Shown: positions 26,073 through 33,508 of the stretch, one piece after another | How the letters are laid out: every line of letters starts with the position of its first letter | Numbering within the stretch: the stretch's first letter is position 1 | DNA from: Clostridia bacterium | GTDB lineage: Bacteria; Bacillota; Clostridia; Oscillospirales; CAG-272 | DNA length: 52,197 nt | Direction of reading: 5' to 3' | Assembly (NCBI GenBank): GCA_017539425.1 | Contig: JAFYHA010000020.1 | Location: 1 to 52,197 of the forward strand | Made by a program: the position numbers and the translations under genes | The notes under the pieces: model-generated | Seen by the model: the letters and a program-made list of their open reading frames with translations, nothing else | Databases searched by the model: none | What the model was told of the DNA's origin: nothing

Positions 26073-26850
26073 ATTCCATAATCTCCTTTGCAAGATTTGC
26101 ATATTCTTCAGCGCTTCTGGAACTGCGCTTGTATTCGCCAACAGGCTTGCTGTTGTCCTGAGACCATTCGATGGTGCTGTCGATCCGTACGATCGTACGG
26201 AAGACGGTCAGCCCTTCGTAGGAACCCAGTGTGTCCAGAGTCTGCTTAAAGTACTTTTTCCGTTCATCTGCCTTGGTGATGGCGATACCCAGCAGATGGA
26301 TATCCGGGGCAATGGACTGGACCTGCTTGACGAAATCAAACATGTTCGCCAGACCGAAGAGCCCCCAGGGGCTGGCCTCGACCGGAATGATCAGTTCCTT
26401 TGAGGCACACATGATGTTCATGACCCAGCAGCCAAGCGTCGGGGGCGAGTCAATGAGTATATAATCGTAAGTGCCGGAGGCCACTACGTTGGCCAGACAT
26501 TTTTTCAGGATGAATTCCCGCTGCCACTTTGGAAACAGTTCAAATTCCACCGAGCTCATCAAGGTCGAGGAAGGAATGATATCCAGGCCTTTGTACGGAG
26601 TGGGTACGATGAATGCGGCCAGGTCCTTCTGGTCCCGGATCGCATTGTAGATCGTCTTTCCGGATTCGACAAAGGTCAAGGCGGCTTCCTCATCAAAGAA
26701 GGAGAGGGTCAGGTTCAGCTGCATGTCTCCGTCGATGAGCAGGACTCTGCGGCCGGCCCTTGCCATTTCATATCCGACATTGGCACAGGTCGTGGATTTT
26801 CCGCTTCCACCTTTGTTGTTGGCAAAGCAGATCACTTGGGTAAGACTCAT
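26059..26850 (-). CDS. ParA/MinD-family ATPase (McdA-like candidate) in the BMC operon
   Basis: This 263-residue ParA ATPase has the deviant Walker A KGGSGKST at residues 13-20 with the signature Lys13. Walker A' is in LLIDGDMQ and Walker B in YILIDSPP, followed by the KEYLI-like LIIPVEASPWGLFGL helix. There is no N-terminal helix-turn-helix, and a basic C-terminal patch (GEYKRSSRSAEEY) could bind DNA. ParA proteins of this type position plasmids, chemoreceptor arrays and carboxysomes along the nucleoid. Here it lies between a EutP/PduV GTPase and a small Trp-ended protein in a BMC operon, with no parB, so positioning of the compartment is the natural inference. AAAGGAGA precedes the ATG. Confidence 0.85.
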   Translation of the reverse strand: MSLTQVICFANNKGGSGKSTTCANVGYEMARAGRRVLLIDGDMQLNLTLSFFDEEAALTFVESGKTIYNAIRDQKDLAAFIVPTPYKGLDIIPSSTLMSSVEFELFPKWQREFILKKCLANVVASGTYDYILIDSPPTLGCWVMNIMCASKELIIPVEASPWGLFGLANMFDFVKQVQSIAPDIHLLGIAITKADERKKYFKQTLDTLGSYEGLTVFRTIVRIDSTIEWSQDNSKPVGEYKRSSRSAEEYANLAKEIMEYVSR

Positions 26851-26865
26851 ATGGGATGCTCTCCT

Positions 26866-27360
26866 TTACATGGCTTGTGAAGCGGTGCTGCGGCTGCGCC
26901 GGACAGGGCGTCTGACCGTAGGACGGTCACCTGCGCTGTCATCCAGGTAGGCAATGATATCAGATAATCCCTCGCCGGTCACCGAGCTGACCTTGAAGAT
27001 CTTCTTGCATCCGGCTTCCCGTAACCAGTTTTCGGTCATGGGAATGTTGGCATCCGGCTTGTCGATCCCGGTGAGGATTCCGATGACTTCCCGGTTGCAC
27101 ATACAGGTGATATTGGGAGGGAAGAGCGTGAACGGTTCATCTGCACTGCACAGGATCCCGACCACATCCGCCTCGTAGGTGTACAAGGCCAGAGCGGCGC
27201 CAAGTCCGCGGGTCTGCAGGTATTCGCCCGGCGTGTCAATGATCGTATCGGTATAGGAGATGTACTGTGTCTTGCAATAGGACAGTTGTTCTCCCTTGAG
27301 AGCCTGCATCAGGGTCGTCTTGCCGGCGCCTACGCGTCCGGCAAGGATCAGCCTGCGCAT
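26866..27360 (-). CDS. eutP: EutP/PduV-family GTPase
   Basis: This 164-residue small P-loop GTPase is of the kind found in ethanolamine and propanediol microcompartment operons. The P-loop is GRVGAGKT (8-15), the G3 motif DTPGEY, and the G4-like motif GIDKPD. A basic Arg-rich tail of about 20 residues (RRPVRRSRSTASQAM) extends beyond the family domain. PduV has been reported to associate with compartments and affect their movement. With the ParA gene next to it, two candidate dynamics proteins are side by side. It starts five bases after pduU. Confidence 0.88.
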   Translation of the reverse strand: MRRLILAGRVGAGKTTLMQALKGEQLSYCKTQYISYTDTIIDTPGEYLQTRGLGAALALYTYEADVVGILCSADEPFTLFPPNITCMCNREVIGILTGIDKPDANIPMTENWLREAGCKKIFKVSSVTGEGLSDIIAYLDDSAGDRPTVRRPVRRSRSTASQAM

Positions 27361-27364
27361 GGGA

Positions 27365-27739
27365 CTATGTCCTCGTCAGCGGGCAGACCGTAAACCCAAG
27401 CGTGTCCCGCACGTATGTGCAGATGGCCTGGAAGGAGGCTTCTACCTGGGAAACCGTTCCGGTCAGGATCAGCGTGCCGCTGAAACGGTCTACAAAGCCG
27501 AGCTCCGCGCCTGAGGATTTAAGCGCGATATCCGCAATGATGACGGCTGTCTCGGCCGGACTGATCGTCATGACACCGATCGCCGCCTTTGAATATTCAA
27601 CTTGAGGGTCCAGACCGAGTTTATAGTACAAAATCGGGTCCGGATTCGCGACAATGTGCGCCAGTGTGATCTGCCGTCCGGGAACCAGTTCCTGGACAAT
27701 ACGCATCTTGTCATGAAGGGCGATTGGATCTTCACTCAT
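27365..27739 (-). CDS. pduU: BMC shell protein, PduU/EutS type
   Basis: This 124-residue permuted BMC-H shell protein has an N-terminal strand RIVQELVPGRQITLAHIVANP, which in PduU/EutS builds the beta-barrel cap over the hexamer pore. It then has the BMC core (AAIGVMTISPAETAVIIADIALKSS). No strong Shine-Dalgarno is visible before its ATG, unlike neighbouring genes. It is translated between pduT and the GTPase gene. In Salmonella, PduU interacts with PduV, and the same adjacency is kept here. Confidence 0.9.
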   Translation of the reverse strand: MSEDPIALHDKMRIVQELVPGRQITLAHIVANPDPILYYKLGLDPQVEYSKAAIGVMTISPAETAVIIADIALKSSGAELGFVDRFSGTLILTGTVSQVEASFQAICTYVRDTLGFTVCPLTRT

Positions 27740-27759
27740 AATTAGGTGACTCTATCTTT

Positions 27760-28305
27760 CTACAGATTGTCCCACAGTTCTTCGTGCGGGGCTGGAATGA
27801 CCGTATAATTGTTCAGCATGCTCTGTTCCTGAGCGTGCTTGGCACCCGCCTCTACGGCGGCGGTGACGTCTCCGACATCCCCGGTGACCAGGACGATGCC
27901 CTTGCCGCCCATGCCTCTGGAGAGCCGGAGCTCATAGATGGCGACCTTTGCGGTCTTGACGGCAATATCTGCGGCTTTGACGATGCTGGCGGCACTGTAG
28001 GTCTCGATGATGCCAAGACTCCCTTTGCGCTCGGGCGCGACCGTTCCGTACAGGGCGGTGATGACCTGAGGGTCGATCCGGCCCATCAGGGACACGTCGA
28101 CAAGGGTGGACGCAAAGCGTTCCTTGACATGCTCTTCGGCAGCGGTTACATCTGCGATGGAACCGGTCAGCATGATCTCAAACTTGCCCGGACAGACCGG
28201 ATGCGCCGAGACCAGACGGACTCCTGCGCTCTTCAGCGCAGCATCCGTAGCTTCTATGCCCGCAGCAATGCTTTTCAATTCAATTACGCCTACGGCTTGG
28301 TACAT
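27760..28305 (-). CDS. pduT: Tandem-BMC shell protein, PduT type
   Basis: This 181-residue trimeric shell protein is built of two BMC domains (about 1-90 and 93-175). The loop HPVCPGKFEI carries the CPGK Cys that in PduT trimers coordinates a 4Fe-4S cluster at the pore. The second domain begins GSLGIIETYSAASIVKAADI. It lies next to pduS, its usual electron-transfer partner. It is the only BMC-T gene in the operon. Confidence 0.92.
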   Translation of the reverse strand: MYQAVGVIELKSIAAGIEATDAALKSAGVRLVSAHPVCPGKFEIMLTGSIADVTAAEEHVKERFASTLVDVSLMGRIDPQVITALYGTVAPERKGSLGIIETYSAASIVKAADIAVKTAKVAIYELRLSRGMGGKGIVLVTGDVGDVTAAVEAGAKHAQEQSMLNNYTVIPAPHEELWDNL

Positions 28306-28329
28306 AGTGGTTTCGTTCCTTCTGTCACG

Positions 28330-29664
28330 TTAGTTTTCGATGATGATCTTCGTCGGATCGACGAAGATGACCTTCCCGTCGATGGTTGCGTGCTGCGGTA
28401 TGGACAGCCCGGTTCCCGGATCGGCGATCCGCTGGCCTTTGGTCACGTGGTCTCCCACACTGACACAAGGCACACTCGGTGCGCCGATATGAGGATTCAT
28501 ACGGATTTCCACATGGTTTGTGGGCTGCAGTTCCGGCACATAGGTCGGGGTCTTGTCGTATTTGCGGATGCCAAGGCTTTCCATCCACTTGACGGAGTGA
28601 ACCCGCGTCAGGGGACGGTCTTCGGCAATGGTATAGGTTTTGCCCTCCGGAGCGGAGAAGCGGATATGGTCTTTGGCTAGAATGGCTTTGTGCTTGGCAA
28701 TCACGGCTCTTGGCGAAATGTACTGGCAGCAGGCCAGGATCTCGCAGACGCCGCAGGAGGAGCACAGGGAAGCGGTCTTGATCAGTTCGGGCTGATCCTC
28801 TCCCAGTGCGCTGGCCGCCACACGCACATGTTTGTGCGGTTCCAGCGGGTAACCCAGATTGAATCTCGGGCACAGGTCCGTGCAGCGGGTGCACTGGCAG
28901 CACACCGAGGAAGCAATGGCCAGATGGGCTTCCGGTTTGCGCTGCTTGACCATTACGGCGGGAGTGTTCTCGGGAATGATGATCAGCGACTTGGTCGTTT
29001 TGGTCACGATGTGGGTGTTCGGATTGACGATACGGCCCATGGAAGGCCCGCCGTCCAGTACGGCGTCGCCTTCAGGTACGCGGATACCCAGGTGGCTGAA
29101 CAGGTCGGACACGCGCATACCGATTGGAGCCTTGACAACGACAGGATTATCGATATCGCCGTTGATGGTCAGGTTTTTTTCGGTCAGAACGGTTCCGCAG
29201 ACCACGGCGTTGCGGATGTTGAAGATCGTCTCCAGATTGAAGACGATCACACCCTGCGTGATCGGCAGCTGTCCGGGCTGGACCAGCCGGCCGGTCGTTT
29301 CATAGATGAGAGCGATCTCATCACCCATCGGGTAAACGTTCGGAAGTTGCTTGACCGTGATGTCCGGTGCCAGTTCCTGACCTTCGGACAGCCCGAGTTT
29401 TATGCAATTGTGTTTTTTTATGCCGATCAGGCAACGCTTCATACCTACGGCCCGCATCACGATGGTGGCGCCCTCCACGACAAGCGGAAGATAGGCACTC
29501 ATCAGCGAGTAGTCCGTGTAGAGCATAGGCTCGCATTCCGCACCGTTGATGACCAGCGTATCCGCTCCTTCTGCCAACTTGGCAAAGGAAGGGAAGCCGG
29601 CGCCGCCGGCGCCCACGATGCCTGCGGTCTGCATGACCTGCTTCAATTCTTCAAATGTAGTCAA
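28330..29664 (-). CDS. pduS: PduS/RnfC-like flavin and Fe-S oxidoreductase
   Basis: This 444-residue protein has an RnfC/Nqo1-like front (GIVGAGGAGFPSFAKL, NGAECEP) for flavin/NADH binding. It then has SLBB-type residues and two 4Fe-4S motifs (CQCTRCTDLCP and CSSCGVCEILACC). A C-terminal barrel ends at VDPTKIII. In B12-dependent pdu operons it reduces cobalamin. Here no B12 enzyme is encoded, so it more likely moves electrons through PduT to balance NAD(H). The start codon is TTG with AAGGAG eight bases before it. Confidence 0.9.
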   Translation of the reverse strand: MTTFEELKQVMQTAGIVGAGGAGFPSFAKLAEGADTLVINGAECEPMLYTDYSLMSAYLPLVVEGATIVMRAVGMKRCLIGIKKHNCIKLGLSEGQELAPDITVKQLPNVYPMGDEIALIYETTGRLVQPGQLPITQGVIVFNLETIFNIRNAVVCGTVLTEKNLTINGDIDNPVVVKAPIGMRVSDLFSHLGIRVPEGDAVLDGGPSMGRIVNPNTHIVTKTTKSLIIIPENTPAVMVKQRKPEAHLAIASSVCCQCTRCTDLCPRFNLGYPLEPHKHVRVAASALGEDQPELIKTASLCSSCGVCEILACCQYISPRAVIAKHKAILAKDHIRFSAPEGKTYTIAEDRPLTRVHSVKWMESLGIRKYDKTPTYVPELQPTNHVEIRMNPHIGAPSVPCVSVGDHVTKGQRIADPGTGLSIPQHATIDGKVIFVDPTKIIIEN

Positions 29665-29717
29665 AACAGACTCTCCTTGACCGGACGGGGATCAGACCGG
29701 GTCCGGTAAAAACGCAA

Positions 29718-29990
29718 TTATTCGTTCGTGTAATCGATGATACCGACGATCGCGGCATCTGCGGGGATCTCGTTGCCCTCACGATCCTTGGGCAAAGCCA
29801 CACGGGCTGAACTGCCGGTCGTGATCAGGACGGTTTCACCGATACCTGCGCCCACCGCGTCTATGGCGATCATATATTTGTCCGTTTCCTTACCGTTTTC
29901 AATGATATGGACCTGCATGAACTTGGATCCGAGCAGGCTCTCACACTTGCGGGTGGATACGACATTGCCGATGACTTTTGCAACTAACAT
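29718..29990 (-). CDS. pduN: BMC vertex protein, EutN/CcmL/PduN type
   Basis: This 90-residue BMC-P protein forms the pentamers that cap shell vertices. It begins MLVAKVIGNVVSTRKCESLLG, continues MQVHIIEN and the loop IDAVGAGIGETVLITTGSSAR, and ends VGIIDYTN, all hallmarks of EutN/CcmL. It is the only pentamer gene seen. It lies between pduL and pduS. Confidence 0.93.
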   Translation of the reverse strand: MLVAKVIGNVVSTRKCESLLGSKFMQVHIIENGKETDKYMIAIDAVGAGIGETVLITTGSSARVALPKDREGNEIPADAAIVGIIDYTNE

Positions 29991-30011
29991 TGGCCTGGCC
30001 CTTTCTATGAA

Positions 30012-30683
30012 CTATTTCGCGACGGTTACGCGGCTTCCGTTGCCGATGCCTGCGGCATTGGCGTCATCCGTATCCACGTGCATTTCCAGACGAAATTTGT
30101 CGCTGACGCGGATCTGGACGTCATACCAGAGCGTGTGCTTGGTGCCGACGACATCGACGTTGATGTAGTCTCCGTCCTTTACGCCGAAACGGGCGGCGTC
30201 CTCGGGAGACATATGGATATGACGGTTGGCAATGATGCAGCCCTCGTCGAGCTGGACAATGCCTTTCGGACCGACGATAGTGATCGGGGCGGATCCGGAG
30301 AGTTTGCCGGATTCACGCACCGGAGGTTTGACTTTCAGGACATAGGAATCCGTCACCGAGATCTCGACCTGGGACTGCTTACGCAGCGGGCCGAGTACGC
30401 GGACCCCTTCAATGGGCCGCATGGAGGGACCGATCAGGGTCAGGGTTTCCTTGCAGGCGAACTGACCGGGTTGGGACAGGTCCTTGATCGGGGTGAGGGA
30501 ATAGCCTTTTCCGAACAGAATATCGACATGCTCCTGAGTGAGGTGAATATGCCGGTTGGATACGCCGATCGGAATGGACATGTCAGCGGTTGCAGCCGCA
30601 CCTGCGGAAGAACCGGACGGAGCCATTTCGGCAAGCGCGCGTTTGACCATTTCGGCTATCTGTTCACTGGTATAGGATGCCAT
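30012..30683 (-). CDS. pduL: Phosphotransacylase PduL with N-terminal encapsulation peptide
   Basis: This 223-residue enzyme exchanges CoA for phosphate on an acyl group (here probably lactoyl- or propanoyl-CoA to acyl-phosphate). The first 20 residues (SYTSEQIAEMVKRALAEM) form an amphipathic encapsulation helix, followed by an Ala/Ser/Gly linker. Two PduL domains follow with the zinc-binding NRHIHLTQEH and NRHIHMSPED motifs and GPMRP/QVEIS segments. The start at 30683 has AAAGGAAC upstream. A longer frame reaching 30851 would cross hairpins and is rejected. A 232-base gap separates it from the shell gene before it. Confidence 0.93.
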   Translation of the reverse strand: MASYTSEQIAEMVKRALAEMAPSGSSAGAAATADMSIPIGVSNRHIHLTQEHVDILFGKGYSLTPIKDLSQPGQFACKETLTLIGPSMRPIEGVRVLGPLRKQSQVEISVTDSYVLKVKPPVRESGKLSGSAPITIVGPKGIVQLDEGCIIANRHIHMSPEDAARFGVKDGDYINVDVVGTKHTLWYDVQIRVSDKFRLEMHVDTDDANAAGIGNGSRVTVAK

Positions 30684-30822
30684 GATGAAAGTTCCTTTCT
30701 TGTCCGCAGGGAATTGCGGAACCGAATCTATAGAATCGCCTTGCGGCGGTGCATTCAAAGTAAGGCAGCGTACGGAATGCTGCAGGACAGAGTTGAATCG
30801 TCCGGGAAGTTTTTTAAGCCCG

Positions 30823-30855
30823 ACCGATGAGATGGCCCGGGACCATCCCATCGGT
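30823..30855 (-). repeat. 13-bp RNA hairpin between BMC-H and pduL
   Basis: On the transcribed strand, ACCGATGGGATGG and CCATCTCATCGGT pair over 13 bp (one G-U) around TCCCGGG. No T-run follows, so it is more likely a processing, stability or attenuation element than a terminator. Confidence 0.6.
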
Positions 30856-30858
30856 GGT

Positions 30859-30875
30859 GATACTCAGGGAGTATC
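30859..30875. repeat. 7-bp hairpin GATACTC/GAGTATC
   Basis: This perfect stem with a three-base loop lies immediately upstream (in transcription order) of the 13-bp hairpin. Confidence 0.5.
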
Positions 30876-30881
30876 GGGTTG

Positions 30882-30893
30882 TTGAGCGCTCAA
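30882..30893. repeat. 12-bp palindrome TTGAGCGCTCAA
   Basis: This perfect palindrome lies just downstream of the BMC-H stop at 30916. With the two hairpins it makes a run of three inverted repeats in 71 bases. It could be an operator or part of a folded mRNA element. Confidence 0.4.
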
Positions 30894-30915
30894 ATATCAG
30901 TTACGGAAAATCCGA

Positions 30916-31188
30916 TTAACCAATCTTCGGCAGAATCTTCTCAACATCAGAGTGCGGTCTCGGAATGACATGTGTCGCAATGACTTCGCCAAGGCGGGCA
31001 GCAGCAGCGCCACCAGCTTCGACAGCGGCCTTCACAGCACCGACATCACCGCGGACCATAACGCTGACCAATCCGGAACCGATCTTCTCGGAACCGATCA
31101 GGACAACGTTCGCAGCCTTTACCATAGCATCGGCAGCTTCGATCGCAGCAACAAGACCTCTGGTTTCAACCATACCAAGTGCTTCCAT
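30916..31188 (-). CDS. BMC-H shell protein, PduA type (copy 2)
   Basis: This 90-residue hexameric shell protein has the canonical pore loop [20 protein letters not shown] and ends [17 protein letters not shown]. It differs from the protein encoded at 31606-31881 at five aligned positions only, plus an N-terminal Leu, which shows a recent duplication. AGGAGGA is at the start. It is probably a main facet protein through whose pore small polar metabolites pass. Confidence 0.93.
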   Translation of the reverse strand: MEALGMVETRGLVAAIEAADAMVKAANVVLIGSEKIGSGLVSVMVRGDVGAVKAAVEAGGAAAARLGEVIATHVIPRPHSDVEKILPKIG

Positions 31189-31290
31189 TTGAGTATTCCT
31201 CCTGTTTAGAATGACTAGAGTAATGTTTTCCGCCTGTGGCGGAAGGGTTTGCCGCCCGGCAGTTGTGGAAGGGCGGCTCTATCATGATCC

Positions 31291-31578
31291 TCAGGCCTTT
31301 TTGACCGGCTTGAGGAATTTCATGACTTCGGGGTGGGGACGGGCAATGACTTCGCCCAGTTTGACCTTACCCACTTTGGCCGCTTCCGCCTTGCCGGCAT
31401 CCAGGGATGCCTGGCAAGCGGAAACAGTTCCTTCAACAACAACCGTGACCAGTCGTCCGCCCAAACGCTTTTCACAGCGAATGAACGTTACGTCCGCGGC
31501 TTTGCACATGGCGTCCAATGCAGCGATTGCGGCGACCATAGCCTGGACTTCCAGTAACGCGATTGCTTTTTCTTCCAT
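31291..31578 (-). CDS. BMC-H shell protein with basic pore loop
   Basis: This 95-residue BMC-H domain begins IALLEVQAMVAAIAALDAMCKAADV and ends VIARPHPEVMKFLKPVKKA. The pore-loop region reads CEKRLGGRLVTVVVEG in place of KIGSG, giving extra Arg residues and so a different pore charge. It is placed between the two near-identical PduA-type genes. AAGGAAG precedes the ATG. Confidence 0.9.
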   Translation of the reverse strand: MEEKAIALLEVQAMVAAIAALDAMCKAADVTFIRCEKRLGGRLVTVVVEGTVSACQASLDAGKAEAAKVGKVKLGEVIARPHPEVMKFLKPVKKA

Positions 31579-31605
31579 GTTGAATGTCTTCCTTTATTGT
31601 GTCAA

Positions 31606-31881
31606 TTATTTGATCACGGGCAGGATCTTTTCAACATCGTCGTGCGGTCTCGGGATGACATGCGTAGCAATGACTTCTCCGAGGCGGGCAGCAGCGGCAC
31701 CACCGGCTTCAACGGCGGACTTGACAGCACCGACGTCGCCGCGGACCATTACGCTGACCAGACCGGAACCGATCTTCTCAGAGCCGATCAATCTGACGTT
31801 TGCAGCCTTTACCATAGCATCGGCAGCTTCGATCGCTGCGACAAGGCCTCTGGTTTCAACCATTCCAAGAGCTTCTAACAT
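31606..31881 (-). CDS. BMC-H shell protein, PduA type (copy 1)
   Basis: This 91-residue twin of the 30916-31188 protein has the same KIGSG pore and core. The differences are at surface or helix positions (for example ANVRL for ANVVL, VKSAVE for [18 protein letters not shown] at the end). AAAGGAGA precedes the ATG. Two nearly identical hexamer genes may set dosage or permit mixed hexamers. Confidence 0.93.
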   Translation of the reverse strand: MLEALGMVETRGLVAAIEAADAMVKAANVRLIGSEKIGSGLVSVMVRGDVGAVKSAVEAGGAAAARLGEVIATHVIPRPHDDVEKILPVIK

Positions 31882-31944
31882 AGTTTTGTTCTCCTTTTAA
31901 AAATAGGCATTGTTTTTTGTTTTTCTTGTATTGGATAAGTCCGG

Positions 31945-32262
31945 TCAGATGGTGCTGTTCCGACCCAAGGCGTTGAGCCGGGCAAACCATTCAATCTCTT
32001 CGGATTGACGCGGAATTATTTTGTGGGTGATGTACATCCCTCTCTTTTTGGCTTCGTCTACGCCCGCCATCGTGGCGGCTTCCACGGAGGCCACGTCGCC
32101 TTCAATCTTGACGACCATCACAAGCGGAACCTCACACTTTTCGGCGTTGGCCGGCTTGTTCTTATCGATGGCCACGATCTCAACGGGAGCGGTCTTCGCG
32201 GCTTTGTCGGCGACCACTATGGAAGTTACGAACCCGAAGCATTCAATCATGCCGAGTGCCAT
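31945..32262 (-). CDS. BMC-H shell protein with enlarged pore loop
   Basis: This 105-residue BMC-H protein begins MALGMIECFGFVTSIVVADKAAKTA and ends IIPRQSEEIEWFARLNALG. Between strands 2 and 3 the usual short pore loop is enlarged to DKNKPANAEKCEVPLVMVV, rich in Lys and Asn and with one Cys. That should change pore width or ligand choice. GAGGTG seven bases before the ATG overlaps the end of the adh gene, so the two are coupled. Confidence 0.88.
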   Translation of the reverse strand: MALGMIECFGFVTSIVVADKAAKTAPVEIVAIDKNKPANAEKCEVPLVMVVKIEGDVASVEAATMAGVDEAKKRGMYITHKIIPRQSEEIEWFARLNALGRNSTI

Positions 32263-32278
32263 GGGTCAGCACCTCGAT

Positions 32279-33484
32279 TCAGCCGGGGATGTAGCAGACT
32301 TTGATGCCCTGCTGCGCCACGTTGACTTCGCAGGCTTCGTTCATCTTGTCGAGCGGGAAGGTGTGGGTGATCAGATCTTCGATCGGAATGTTCATTTCCT
32401 TGCACTGACGCAGGAAAGCCATCGTTACGGGGTAATCCTCTGCGGAGTAAGCCCAGGAACCGATCAGGTTGATCTCCTTGTTGCACATGGCAAAGTGCGG
32501 GTTGACCTGGTAGTCGCCGTTGTTCACGAAGAAGCCCATCTCGCACATGCCGCCGCCGCGACGGATGAAATCATAGATGTCGGCAGCTGCTGCAGGAGCA
32601 CCGGTGCACTGGTAAGCAAAATCCGCGCCTGCACCGTCCGTCAGACCCTGGACAATGGCTACGCGCTCTTTCTTGTCCGTGATCTCGCGGAAGTTGATCG
32701 TGGTCTTGGCACCCAGCTTCTTGGCCATTTCCAAACGCTTGGGCGAGCCGTCGATCGCGATGACGTGGTTGATGCCTGCCGCGCGAAGCACGGAGCACAT
32801 CATCAGGCCTACCGGGCCGCAGCCCTGAAGGACGACCTTACTGTTGAAATTCAGCAAGCCGGTCTTCTGTCCGCGGAGCAGAGCATGCACGCACACGCAG
32901 GCCACTTCCAGGAGCATTCTCTGGTTCAGATTCAGGTCGTTGACCACGAAATACGTGGAACCCGGATCCCGGATGAGAATGTATTCGGCGAACCATCCGC
33001 GGAACGGATTGCTCGGATCGATCGGGACAAGCCCGTAAATGCCCTGATTCCAGCACAGGTTTTTCTGGCCGGGGTGGTTGCGGCAGATAAAGCAGTTGTC
33101 GCAGCTGATGACCGAAGTGACCAACTTGTCTCCGACCTTGATCGGATGACCTGCCGTATCTTCCTTGATGTTCTTGCCGAGGTAGACAATCTCACCGGTG
33201 CCTTCATGTCCGAGGACAAGCGGGCACAGACCGAAGGGGTCGCCTTTCCATTCATGGACATCGGTACCGCAGACGCCGCAGCCTTCGACTTTGACGAGGA
33301 TGTCATTGTCGGTCAGCTCAGGCATCGGGAACTCTTTGACCACGAACTTTTTCGGTTCTGCCAGGACCGCGGCCTTTGCGGATTTCGGAATCGCGCAGCA
33401 GGCAGTGGATCCTGTTGAGGAGGTGGACAGTTCGCTCAGGATCTTGCGAACGACCTCTTCAACTTGAGAAGCTGAAACGTCCAT
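32279..33484 (-). CDS. Zinc alcohol dehydrogenase with N-terminal encapsulation peptide
   Basis: This 401-residue medium-chain zinc dehydrogenase is the sorbitol/threonine dehydrogenase-like type. Residues 1-20 (VSASQVEEVVRKILSELS) are an amphipathic encapsulation helix, and a Ser/Thr/Cys linker follows. The catalytic zinc site uses CGVCGTD (Cys72) and GHEGTGE (His93-Glu94). A structural zinc loop is CDNCFICRNHPGQKNLC. The Rossmann motif is GCGPVGLM, then VIAIDGSPKR, which favours NAD(H). Most BMCs use an iron-type PduQ instead. It probably reduces lactaldehyde to 1,2-propanediol and recycles NADH inside the shell. Confidence 0.9.
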   Translation of the reverse strand: MDVSASQVEEVVRKILSELSTSSTGSTACCAIPKSAKAAVLAEPKKFVVKEFPMPELTDNDILVKVEGCGVCGTDVHEWKGDPFGLCPLVLGHEGTGEIVYLGKNIKEDTAGHPIKVGDKLVTSVISCDNCFICRNHPGQKNLCWNQGIYGLVPIDPSNPFRGWFAEYILIRDPGSTYFVVNDLNLNQRMLLEVACVCVHALLRGQKTGLLNFNSKVVLQGCGPVGLMMCSVLRAAGINHVIAIDGSPKRLEMAKKLGAKTTINFREITDKKERVAIVQGLTDGAGADFAYQCTGAPAAAADIYDFIRRGGGMCEMGFFVNNGDYQVNPHFAMCNKEINLIGSWAYSAEDYPVTMAFLRQCKEMNIPIEDLITHTFPLDKMNEACEVNVAQQGIKVCYIPG

Positions 33485-33508
33485 AGTGTATATTCCTTTC
33501 TTGTTTTA

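Noticed and set aside
26072-26141. Longer form (87 residues) of the McdB-like protein
   Set aside because: The added part lies deep within the ParA gene and has no ribosome binding site. The ATG at 26072 gives a short coupled overlap with AAGGAG upstream.
30684-30851. An N-terminal extension of PduL reaching 30851
   Set aside because: It would translate the hairpins and has no ribosome binding site. The ATG at 30683 has one and starts directly with the encapsulation helix.
30823-30855. Terminator splitting the BMC operon
   Set aside because: The stem is strong, but no T-run follows on the transcribed strand and no clear promoter was found before pduL.
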